A stretch of DNA of 64,000 nucleotides from Psychroserpens burtonensis DSM 12212 (GTDB lineage Bacteria > Bacteroidota > Bacteroidia > Flavobacteriales > Flavobacteriaceae). Under the pieces are notes generated by a model. That model saw nothing but the letters and a program-made list of their open reading frames with translations, was not told where the DNA came from and searched no databases. Numbering within the stretch: the first letter of the stretch is position 1; each line of letters opens with the position of its first letter. The position numbers were made by a program, and so were the translations under genes. Shown here in pieces: positions 54,172-62,558 of this stretch. The stretch spans positions 43,126-107,125 of the forward strand of contig NZ_AUDE01000021.1 in the NCBI RefSeq assembly GCF_000425305.1. The letters are read 5' to 3'.

Positions 54172-56544
54172 TTAATTAATAATCGCTTCAACAGCTTTCA
54201 TTTCTTTGATTTTTTGATTAGATGTTTCTTCTTTCCAAATAAAATTATAGGTGTATGTTTTAAATACATTTGAATCCTTAGGGTCTATAACTTTTAAATA
54301 CATCCATTCATTATCTAGCAAGGTTTGTAGATGCTTGTTTTGTCTCAAAAGAGTTTCAACGCGCTCCAATGGTGCATGAATAATTGTTGTTAATCGTAAA
54401 GGTTGATGATACATTTCTGTATCTGATGCTTTAAGTGATTGTAATGGTAATCCCATTTTTAAATCACCTCCATTTCCTTGAACAACCCCAAATTGACCAG
54501 TGATGTTGTGAGTGATTTTTGAACCACCTCCAAACTTTTCATTATCTACCGTACTAAAATAATAATGATTGTTAATCCATTGCGTGACTACCATAGGTCC
54601 TCCCATAATACCTGCTAGCGCATCGCCTTGAGGGTCAGATTTCCAATCGTAGGAGTGCATAAAACAGCGTCCGTCTAAATTCATTGAAGCAGTAAGATCT
54701 CTAGATCCAACAATAAAAGCTGCGTTTTTTGCTAAGCCCCATTCAGGTCTTGTATCTCCCCAATTAACAGATTTCTTCTTGGCTAACTCAACACTACCAG
54801 AGGTTACGTTTAGTCGCTCCTTAGTTGCTGTTTGCTGAGCTTTTTCAAGATTTTTCTTCAAAATATCTAAACGTTCTTTGTGAGTTTCTGGTAATTGTGC
54901 GTCAAACAATACAATCTCATCTGTTGTTGTATTATGTTCACCTCCAATAAATACAGTGTCGTTTGGAATTTCAATGTGATGATCCACCATTAATGCGTTT
55001 TTCACATCTTTGTCATTTGCTAAAGATGCTAAAAGCCTAGCGTTATGTCGTCCTGGACTCGCAGCACATGCACCACAATCTAAACTAGAGCCAAAAGGAT
55101 TATTAGCAGTGTGACTTCCGTGACCTACAAAAAGCACTAGTGGAGCAAAACCTTTCCAACCCATTAAGTCAAACCCAGATTTTACAATCGCTACTTTTTC
55201 TTCAAGTGCAATAACTTCGGTGTTTTTATCTCCGCCATTATATGCAATACGTGGCTCACAAAAAGACTCATAGTTTGTGTTATTTATCTGTTTCAGCTTA
55301 AAAAAAGATTTTGGAGCAAATGATTGTGCTACTAATGACAGCCCATAAAAAGCTCCTGCTCCTTCGACAAAACCAAAAGACGAAGGCAACATGTTTTTAA
55401 GACGTTTTAAAATCTGTAATTTAGATTTTAAAACTGCTTTTTTACTAATAAAGTCATTGTCTTGATTAGAAAGTTCTTGTTGAGGAGTTTCTGTAATCTT
55501 ATAAGGAGAACCAACTATTGGCGGACAAGACTTAATACTAATATCTTCTTTATAATGTTGATAATCTGCTGCGATACCAAAAAAACCAGCGTACCCAAAA
55601 GTCTCAATATTTCCCGACGCTTCAACGTGTCGTCTAATCATTTCAGATCGTGTGTCAATACAAAATACCATCTGCGCATCTCGTGTCTTATTTTTCTCTT
55701 TGGAAGCCTTAACGCCTAGCGCATTACTTTTTAAATCTGAAACTAATTTGTTTTGAAACGTTGCCTCCCAAGCTTTAAGCCAAACGTGTCTCAATTGATT
55801 GTCAATGTCTTCACCATTCACATCAGTTTCAATTTCTAAAGGCATCCCCAAATGATTAGCGATTATTAACCTCACGGCTAAATAATCTTGTATATCAATA
55901 GGGAATTTTTGTTGCCAAATCGAGTTTATATCCTTTCTATGTTTAATATAACCAGTCCATCCCGATAGTGCTCCTATGTGTGCACTAAATATTTTATTAT
56001 AATTTACAACTTCATGAGCACTCAACACCAATTCTAAAGCCTCAATACTCGTTTTTGGCAACTGCTTTAAGCTGGACGAACCAAAAGTTTTATCGTGTAC
56101 CGCTAAAGCTTTCCAAGCATTATAAAATCCTTTGTCTTTATAAGGCATTTGCCATTCTGCAATACCTTCGTCCATAAATGCTGCTAACCATTTCGACATG
56201 ATGACATCTAATTCTGATGTAGTCGTTTTTAAAGATTGACCATCTTCAATCTCCATAGCTCTTAAATAGTCTTTAGGTGCATCATGGAAATCTTTCTGCT
56301 TTAGCATTTTGACTAAAACAATGGTATCAATATCCTTTTTTTCTAAAGCTTGTCTATAAATATATGCTTCTGGGTAAGATTTTGACTTTAAGAAGCGTCC
56401 TGCCTCTTTTACTGCATCTTCAAAGGCTAGTTTCTCATAACCTGATAACGGGTTTGAAGTCACAAAAGAATATAATGGCCATGTTGTACCAATACGTTTA
56501 GAAGCAGCCTCTACACTTAATAAAATTTGTTCTTGCTTAGTCAT
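54172..56544 (-). CDS. dabA: DabA (DUF2309), CO2-hydrating subunit of the DAB inorganic-carbon pump
   Basis: A 790-residue soluble protein related to beta-carbonic anhydrases. The zinc site is complete: Cys295 and Asp297 in VFCIDTRSE, His475 in FVGHGSHTANNP, and Cys490 in SLDCGACA. The DabA-DabB complex captures CO2 as bicarbonate using a cation gradient. dabB lies just upstream (3-bp gap), usp downstream. Cytoplasmic, attached to DabB. Length within the DabA family range (about 800-1000, short end). Confidence 0.93.
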   Translation of the reverse strand: MTKQEQILLSVEAASKRIGTTWPLYSFVTSNPLSGYEKLAFEDAVKEAGRFLKSKSYPEAYIYRQALEKKDIDTIVLVKMLKQKDFHDAPKDYLRAMEIEDGQSLKTTTSELDVIMSKWLAAFMDEGIAEWQMPYKDKGFYNAWKALAVHDKTFGSSSLKQLPKTSIEALELVLSAHEVVNYNKIFSAHIGALSGWTGYIKHRKDINSIWQQKFPIDIQDYLAVRLIIANHLGMPLEIETDVNGEDIDNQLRHVWLKAWEATFQNKLVSDLKSNALGVKASKEKNKTRDAQMVFCIDTRSEMIRRHVEASGNIETFGYAGFFGIAADYQHYKEDISIKSCPPIVGSPYKITETPQQELSNQDNDFISKKAVLKSKLQILKRLKNMLPSSFGFVEGAGAFYGLSLVAQSFAPKSFFKLKQINNTNYESFCEPRIAYNGGDKNTEVIALEEKVAIVKSGFDLMGWKGFAPLVLFVGHGSHTANNPFGSSLDCGACAASPGRHNARLLASLANDKDVKNALMVDHHIEIPNDTVFIGGEHNTTTDEIVLFDAQLPETHKERLDILKKNLEKAQQTATKERLNVTSGSVELAKKKSVNWGDTRPEWGLAKNAAFIVGSRDLTASMNLDGRCFMHSYDWKSDPQGDALAGIMGGPMVVTQWINNHYYFSTVDNEKFGGGSKITHNITGQFGVVQGNGGDLKMGLPLQSLKASDTEMYHQPLRLTTIIHAPLERVETLLRQNKHLQTLLDNEWMYLKVIDPKDSNVFKTYTYNFIWKEETSNQKIKEMKAVEAIIN

Positions 56545-56547
56545 AAC

Positions 56548-57996
56548 TTATTTAGTTTTAAAAGAAACAATAGATTTGCTTACTGGCTGAGACATATTCA
56601 TAAGCTTTACATAAAGCCACGGTATTTTCCTATACATACCTGATAACATAATGTAGAATGCTGCTAAAAACACAACTCCGAAAACGATGTGTGTAATAGT
56701 TAATGGTATAGCAACATGTGACATTGGCATATCGTGCATTAATACCGTTACCCCATTAAATACCAGAGCATATATTCCAATTCCCACAACGATTAAAAGA
56801 GGGGTTACCACCAGTTTTTGAGTTGCAGAAAGCGCTTTTTGGTTTAAGACGTTATACACAACCTGTCCCACGGTTATTGCAACTATGAATGTTAAGAAAA
56901 GTCCGCTATCAAAAGAAACTCCTTTTCCTGTAATATATCCAAAAAGAAGACCTCCCAATATTGCTGCGATAAGGATAACCAAAGTTTGCAACGGTTTAAT
57001 TACCATAGTATCAGGTTTTTTAGGAAGCGTATTTTGAATCCCTTCTCCTGCTGAAAGAAACAAATAGGCTTTATAAAACCCATGGAGTATAAGGTGTGTG
57101 ATTGCAGCTGTAAAAAAACCAAGTCCACATTGCATCACCATAAAACTCATTTGAGCAATGGTTGAGCAGGCCAGTTTTTGCTTAATGTTAACCTGAAGTA
57201 GTTTACTAAACTGCGCCATAATAGCAGTTAAACCTCCAATGATGAAGATTAACAGGAGCACATTTGTTGTAAAAAGTAGTGGTGCAAATATGGTCAACAA
57301 TATACCTGCACCATTTACAAAACCTGCGTGCATAAGTGCTGAAGCAGGTGTTGGTGAAGTCATCGCAGACAATAACCATCTGTGAAAAGGAAAAATTGCC
57401 GACTGTATAATTGCTGCAATAATAATGCAAAGGGCTGCCGAAGTAGTCATCCATTGTGGTATTGAGTCTAAGCTAGCTAAAATCCCATCGATGGTATATG
57501 ACCCTGAACTATAAGCTAAAATCCATACGGCTAGTGCTAGAAAAAATGTACCTCCTAAATAATTATATCTTGCGAATTTTGAAGCGTGTTGTGCTTCTTT
57601 CCATTCTGAGTCTATACCAATTAAACCCGCCATGGTTAAGCCCATTAAGAGCCAGAAGACAACTAAAATAATGACATTATTAGCGATTACAAAAAGCATA
57701 ACCGACAATGAAAAAGCTAAGCAGAGTATTAAAAATTTAGGCTTCTTCTTAAATCCTTTCATGTAGTTGGACGCATACATCTGAACAACACTACTAAAAA
57801 ATGTAACAACCGTCCAAATAACAATACTAAAACCATTAATTTGAAATATTTCTCCAAAATTCCAACTAGGGAAATCTGAATAATAATAGATTATCAGCGC
57901 TACATTAGTAAAAAACATTAGCCATGTTAACAGAATAAGAATACGCGATAAAAGTGTTTTCGTATGTAATTCTTCTAAATGATTAGTTGATGTCAT
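56548..57996 (-). CDS. dabB: DabB, NuoL-like membrane subunit of the DAB pump
   Basis: A 482-residue proton/cation-translocating membrane protein of the MrpA/NuoL superfamily, about 13 helices. SALMHAGFVNGAGILLTIFAPL and FPFHRWLLSAMTSPTPAS match the conserved antiporter core with Lys and His proton-path residues; ACSTIAQMSFMVMQCGLG follows. With DabA it forms the energy-coupled CO2 trap in the inner membrane. First gene of its operon. Confidence 0.92.
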   Translation of the reverse strand: MTSTNHLEELHTKTLLSRILILLTWLMFFTNVALIIYYYSDFPSWNFGEIFQINGFSIVIWTVVTFFSSVVQMYASNYMKGFKKKPKFLILCLAFSLSVMLFVIANNVIILVVFWLLMGLTMAGLIGIDSEWKEAQHASKFARYNYLGGTFFLALAVWILAYSSGSYTIDGILASLDSIPQWMTTSAALCIIIAAIIQSAIFPFHRWLLSAMTSPTPASALMHAGFVNGAGILLTIFAPLLFTTNVLLLIFIIGGLTAIMAQFSKLLQVNIKQKLACSTIAQMSFMVMQCGLGFFTAAITHLILHGFYKAYLFLSAGEGIQNTLPKKPDTMVIKPLQTLVILIAAILGGLLFGYITGKGVSFDSGLFLTFIVAITVGQVVYNVLNQKALSATQKLVVTPLLIVVGIGIYALVFNGVTVLMHDMPMSHVAIPLTITHIVFGVVFLAAFYIMLSGMYRKIPWLYVKLMNMSQPVSKSIVSFKTK

Positions 57997-58170
57997 GAAT
58001 AAAAATCGTTGATGTTAGTTTTTTAGTTTATTAGCTAAAGATGCCAAACTCTTAGCATGGTGCAAAGTTGTAAAAACTATTTCATTAATTTTTATTTATA
58101 TATTAAATAGACATCATAAGTAATATTTATGATTACATAAAGAATCTAGAATACACAAAAATAGGTAGAT

Positions 58171-58202
58171 AAAAAAAAGAGCATCCAATGGATGCTTTTT
58201 TG
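58171..58202. terminator. Bidirectional terminator
   Basis: A8G, AGCATCC, AAT, GGATGCT, T6. It ends the Bat operon on the minus strand, 25 bp after the batE stop. Confidence 0.85.
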
Positions 58203-58226
58203 TGTTTGTCTTTTTATATTGTTCTC

Positions 58227-58985
58227 TTAAAATGTTTTTAACATTTTTATATCGTTGCTAACAACCCAGCCTGTCTTGCCGTCACTTAGCTTAATTTTAC
58301 TCCAATTAGATACTGTATCTATCACTTGTACTTTTGTGCCTTCATGAAGTTTAAAGGCTTCTGCACTTCGCAAATTAGGTTCGCTTTTGATTTGACTTTC
58401 CTGAGCAAAAACTATTGCTGGTTGATTTTTTTGTTCAAGACCATAGCTATTAAACGCAAAAGCGAGCGCAACAAAAGCCAATACTAAGGATGATAAACTT
58501 GTTACAAATGCCAAACGTTTTTTTCCAGTACTTTGAGAAAAGTAATACCTCAAAAATAGAAGTACAAAAAGCACAACTAATACAATAGATAATTTAGCCC
58601 AATTATCAAAAACCATAGTATTAGTAGCTTTATTTATAAGCCTAGAAAAACCAACCTCTGGAATTATCTCAATAGCATCAATAGTCATATTTTTAGCATA
58701 CGCTATATTATTTAAGATCTCCTTATCATTAGGTTTTAATAATAAAGCCTTCTCGTAATAGTAAATACTTGGTGCTACGTTATTTAATTTATAATGGGCA
58801 TTTGCGATATTGTAATACAACTCAGCAGAGTGTTCCTCTTGTTCCAAGATAGATTTATACCTACTTAAGGCTTCCGTATAATTACCATCATTATACAATA
58901 CATTAGCTTGATTAAATGCGGCTGTGTTTTGAGCAAATGATGCTGTCCCAAATAGAAATACGAGTATGTATAATATAAGTTTCAT
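58227..58985 (-). CDS. batE: BatE, TPR and SH3 domain protein
   Basis: A 252-residue protein: signal peptide (LVFLFGTASFAQ), TPR repeats (about residues 22-105; ANVLYNDGNYTEALSRYKSI, YYNIANAHYKLN, YYEKALLLKPNDKE), two membrane helices (about 130-180) and a C-terminal bacterial SH3 domain (EGTKVQVIDTVSNWSKIKL, GWVVSNDIKML). Bat (Bacteroides aerotolerance) proteins are needed for oxygen and stress tolerance. Two bp after batD, same operon. Confidence 0.85.
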   Translation of the reverse strand: MKLILYILVFLFGTASFAQNTAAFNQANVLYNDGNYTEALSRYKSILEQEEHSAELYYNIANAHYKLNNVAPSIYYYEKALLLKPNDKEILNNIAYAKNMTIDAIEIIPEVGFSRLINKATNTMVFDNWAKLSIVLVVLFVLLFLRYYFSQSTGKKRLAFVTSLSSLVLAFVALAFAFNSYGLEQKNQPAIVFAQESQIKSEPNLRSAEAFKLHEGTKVQVIDTVSNWSKIKLSDGKTGWVVSNDIKMLKTF

Positions 58986-58987
58986 CT

Positions 58988-60763
58988 CTATTGTATCTCT
59001 TTATCTATTATTGAAATTGTTGACGCCGCTTTTTCGTAATCTTGTTGCATTTCTACATTGGTAATTGGTGTATATCTTGCCAATTCACAATGCTCTAAAA
59101 TGCTAATAAATTCTTTAACTGTCGGTTCGTTAACCTCTCGCTCAATAAGAATTTCTTCAATTTTTTCTTTACTAAAATCACTCGTTTCAATCTGTAGCTT
59201 AGCTTTTAAATAATTATGTAGTGCTTTTTCAAGAGCGATATAAAATGTGTCTTTATGACCTAATGCTTTTTTAGCTTCACCTAAATATCGTTTCGCTAGC
59301 TTATCTGCTTTTCTTATTTTATTTCCGAAAATATCTGCATTCCGTTTTTCCTTTTCTTTTCGGTATACAAGCGCTAAAGGAATCAATAAAAATGGAGATA
59401 ATAGTGCGCTCCAAAAGGCAGTAGATTTAAAGAAATTATTAGCTGCTATTGGTTTCAAATTCGCCTTTGTTTTAATAAATGCAAATTGCGCATTATTAAG
59501 AGTCACTTCCTTTTTATTACTATTAGCAGCAGCCAAATTATCATCACCAGAAGAGGTGTTAACTGGACCTTCAATCACGTCAATAATAATTTCTCCAGAC
59601 GACACATGCTTGTATGTTTCGGACTCTAAATCAAAATAAGAGAATGATATACTTGGTATTGGATATTTTCCTTTATACTGCGGAACAATAGTGTAACCAT
59701 CTGCAATTGAGCCTTGCATACCACCTAAGTACGTTCTTATAGATTCGTTATGTTCTGGCTCGTAAACCTCTAAAGAACTTGGTAAGGTTAATTTTGGTAA
59801 TTGAAATAACTTCAAGTTTCCTTTACCTGTAACTTCTACCGTAACTCTTAAAGACTCTGAAGCGTTTAACTCAGATTTAGAGGTCATCACATTAAACTTA
59901 AAATCACCAACTGCTCCAGTAAAATCATCTGGCTTCCCTTCTTCAGGCAGCGGCTTTACATTGATTGTTCTACTTCCTGCAGAGACTGTTCGGTTGGTTT
60001 GAGCCATATGCATACCACCAAAAATATCTCTTCGGTTTGTTGGTACCTCAACGGTAATGTCTAGTTTTAGGGGTTCTATCTCTAATTTGCCTGTTTTTTG
60101 CGGATAGAGAACCGTTTTCCGAAGTACAACATAGCGATAATCTTCTCCTTTATATTTTCCATTCTGGATTCTTAAACCTTTGGTATCAATTTTCTGACTC
60201 CAGAAATCATTATATCTAGGATTTTCCAATTCTCTCCAATTACTAACACCCGTATTTGGCGACACATAGAGTTTATAGACCACAGTAATCGCTTCGTTAA
60301 GATAAGGGTCTCCTTTAGAAATTTCAGCCACTAAATGGATGTTCTCAGACGCCACACTTTCTACATTATAAGGATCATTTGGTCGCTTTACAGCATTGGT
60401 AACTTGAACCGTTACGGCCTTTGTCTTGTAGATTACACCCTGAATTTCTATACTCGCACTTTTAATAATAAACCGTCCTTGCTTTTGAGGTGCTAGAAAA
60501 TAACTATACGTTTTTGCATAAGAATGTGCACCATTGAGCCAAGAATTACTAACCGATGTGTTTGGTCCTCCTATGACCTGGAAATTCTCAAAATCTGGAG
60601 ATTCAAAATTATCACCATCCTTATTCATCACAAAGTCAATACGCAAACGCTCATTTTGGCCTAACTTTGTTTTGCTCACTTTAGCTTCAAATTTAACTTG
60701 CGCAAAAACCATACTCGATGTGAGTACTAGTAATAATATCGATATGTGTTTTATGAGTTTCAT
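58988..60763 (-). CDS. batD: BatD, oxygen-tolerance protein
   Basis: A 591-residue periplasmic/inner-membrane protein. Signal peptide ending VFAQ, several immunoglobulin-like beta domains (EAKVSKTKLGQNERLRIDF, ASENIHLVAEISKGDPYLNE, LNASESLRVTVEVTGKGNLK), then a membrane helix near residue 450 (FWSALLSPFLLIPLALVY) and a cytoplasmic helical tail. This is the BatD family form (DUF7939/BatD). Role in aerotolerance is known at family level; mechanism unclear. 22 bp after the short BatD-like gene. Confidence 0.88.
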   Translation of the reverse strand: MKLIKHISILLLVLTSSMVFAQVKFEAKVSKTKLGQNERLRIDFVMNKDGDNFESPDFENFQVIGGPNTSVSNSWLNGAHSYAKTYSYFLAPQKQGRFIIKSASIEIQGVIYKTKAVTVQVTNAVKRPNDPYNVESVASENIHLVAEISKGDPYLNEAITVVYKLYVSPNTGVSNWRELENPRYNDFWSQKIDTKGLRIQNGKYKGEDYRYVVLRKTVLYPQKTGKLEIEPLKLDITVEVPTNRRDIFGGMHMAQTNRTVSAGSRTINVKPLPEEGKPDDFTGAVGDFKFNVMTSKSELNASESLRVTVEVTGKGNLKLFQLPKLTLPSSLEVYEPEHNESIRTYLGGMQGSIADGYTIVPQYKGKYPIPSISFSYFDLESETYKHVSSGEIIIDVIEGPVNTSSGDDNLAAANSNKKEVTLNNAQFAFIKTKANLKPIAANNFFKSTAFWSALLSPFLLIPLALVYRKEKEKRNADIFGNKIRKADKLAKRYLGEAKKALGHKDTFYIALEKALHNYLKAKLQIETSDFSKEKIEEILIEREVNEPTVKEFISILEHCELARYTPITNVEMQQDYEKAASTISIIDKEIQ

Positions 60764-60785
60764 CTCAATTTTTTATTCTGAAATG

Positions 60786-61310
60786 TTAAGACTTAACATT
60801 AACTTTTAATGCATTAGATACTATAGTCGTTGTCACTTGTTTCATTGAAAAGTTTGATCCATCTTTTTTGTTAGATGCATCTGCAATCTCTGCTGTTATT
60901 AGTAATTGTGAAGGTTGCACACTATAGTCACCACTTTTTATAGCTTTTAAAACATCTCTTTTCAAGACCACCATGCGATATGATTTCCCTTTAAAAGTTA
61001 CATTTTCTACTTTGAGGTTTTCTAGTTTAATAGTCTCAAAATTAAAACCTGTATAACTTGGCTCTTCTAATAATTCCCAACCTGAAATCCCTATATTTTG
61101 AGATATATAAAGTCGGTATTCAATATTTAATTCACCCTTTACGGGCACTTGATTTATTGAAGCTTCGGCAATTAAATGAATATCGTCTCTTAAGTCTTTT
61201 GCTACAGATTCACTTTTTGCATTTTTCTTTAATTCTTTCTGTTCTTGAGCAAACCCAATACCACAAGTTAGACAGGTGGTCAACAACCAAATGTGTGTTA
61301 AATTTTTCAT
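60786..61310 (-). CDS. Short BatD-like protein (single beta domain)
   Basis: A 174-residue secreted protein: signal peptide (IWLLTTCLTCGIGFAQ) followed by one domain (DDIHLIAEASINQVPVKGEL, EYRLYISQNIGISGWELLEEP, FKGKSYRMVVLKRDVLKAIKSGDY). It aligns with residues about 140-285 of the adjacent BatD (ENIHLVAEISKGDPYLNE, VVYKLYVSPNTGVSNWRELE, YKGEDYRYVVLRKTVLYPQKTG). It has no membrane helix. It seems a duplicated, stand-alone BatD domain inside the Bat operon, 22 bp before batD and 68 bp after batC. Confidence 0.75.
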   Translation of the reverse strand: MKNLTHIWLLTTCLTCGIGFAQEQKELKKNAKSESVAKDLRDDIHLIAEASINQVPVKGELNIEYRLYISQNIGISGWELLEEPSYTGFNFETIKLENLKVENVTFKGKSYRMVVLKRDVLKAIKSGDYSVQPSQLLITAEIADASNKKDGSNFSMKQVTTTIVSNALKVNVKS

Positions 61311-61378
61311 ACTTAATTATATATCCATCAAAATCTTAATAGTGTTTGACTACTAAAACTTAGACTGTAAACTAAAAG

Positions 61379-62209
61379 CTACCAATCCTTTTCTGTTTTT
61401 ATCTTAGCTCCTTTTTGCTTTTCGGCATTCATTTTTTCTTGAACCTTTTGTTCTTGATTATTCATAGCCTCTAACAAATTTTTAATTTGTTGAGGTGATA
61501 ATTGACCAGGTTGTGGTTTAGGTTGTCCTTCTTGCCTCTTATCCTCTTTCTTATCGCCTTTACCTTGATCTTTTTCATCTTTAGGCTTCCCATCTTCATC
61601 TTTTTGGTCTTCACCATCCTTTTTGTCTTGGTCTCCTTTGTCTTTAGGGTCTTCTTTTTTCTTGTCTTCCTTTTTATCCTCTTTCTTGTCTTCGTTTTCT
61701 TTATCCTCGTCCTTATTCTCTTCTTCTTTATCTTGCTCTTGCTTCTGTTGTGCTGCGCATTCTTTTGCTATAGCAAGATTATAACGTGTTTCATCATCAT
61801 TTGGATCGTTACGCAACGCGTTTTTATATGCTTCAACAGCTTCTTTACATAACTCTTCTTTCATTAGCACATTACCAATATTATGGTAAGCATTATGCTT
61901 TTCTATTTTTGAAGTTGCATTTTTTGCAGCTTCTGTATGACGATATAGAGCTTCTTCATAATTGCCTTTATCGTAATAGGTGTTTCCTAAATTATAAGAT
62001 CCTGCAACGACAGATGGTGCTTGAGAAATCGCTTTTCTATATTCCATCTCCGCGTTGATGTAATTATCTGCATCTATCAGTTCATTACCTTCGTAGACAT
62101 AATTTTTAGCACTTTCTAATGCTAATTGCCTCTCCCTTTCTTTGTCTTTGTCTTGCGCAAAAGACAATCCTGAGATTAACATAAATATATAGGTGATGTA
62201 TAATTTCAT
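61379..62209 (-). CDS. batC: BatC, TPR protein with charged low-complexity tail
   Basis: A 276-residue protein: signal peptide (FMLISGLSFAQ), TPR repeats (about residues 30-145; ESAKNYVYEGNELIDADNYI, GSYNLGNTYYDKGNYEEALY, HNIGNVLMKEELCKEAVEAY), then a Lys/Glu/Asp-rich stretch (about 155-230) and the BatC-typical QLSPQQIKNLLEAMNNQEQ. In most Bacteroidota batA and batB (von Willebrand A domain) lie directly upstream; here a 349-bp gap and an IS follow instead. Confidence 0.85.
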   Translation of the reverse strand: MKLYITYIFMLISGLSFAQDKDKERERQLALESAKNYVYEGNELIDADNYINAEMEYRKAISQAPSVVAGSYNLGNTYYDKGNYEEALYRHTEAAKNATSKIEKHNAYHNIGNVLMKEELCKEAVEAYKNALRNDPNDDETRYNLAIAKECAAQQKQEQDKEEENKDEDKENEDKKEDKKEDKKKEDPKDKGDQDKKDGEDQKDEDGKPKDEKDQGKGDKKEDKRQEGQPKPQPGQLSPQQIKNLLEAMNNQEQKVQEKMNAEKQKGAKIKTEKDW

Positions 62210-62558
62210 GTATTCTTATTTATTGTTTTTCAATGGTCACATGCGTTCGCTATTGATAATTCTCTGTTATGATCACTCTTTTGATACGCTCGATTCATAA
62301 GCAATTGGTGTTTACTTTAATGTCAATTAAACAGGAGTAATACGTTTGGCAATATAGGAAACTCGGCAACTCGATATAGTTAAAGATTTTATAAAATATT
62401 GGATGGCTTGGTGTTGGATGGAATTGTTAGTTTTCAATGTTAGGTTTTTAGTTATAATTTAGGTGATATTTTACACACCTAACACAGACGATCGCTAGCA
62501 TTAGAATAATTATAATCCTTAAGTCTATTTTGAGCACACGCCTTTGCTAGCGCTCGTC
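62210..62558. other. 349-bp region upstream of batC, next to the insertion sequence
   Basis: No gene seen. It includes a 14-bp inverted repeat with one mismatch (GACGATCGCTAGCA at 62487-62500; TGCTAGCGCTCGTC at 62545-62558), and TTAGGTG/CACCTAA at about 62458-62482. The right arm of the first repeat abuts the terminal repeat of the IS. Any batC promoter must lie here unless transcription enters from upstream. Confidence 0.55.

Noticed and set aside
61502..61852. Plus-strand frame rich in Phe/Leu/Val opposite batC
   Set aside because: It is the shadow of the Lys/Glu/Asp-rich tail of BatC and has no start context.
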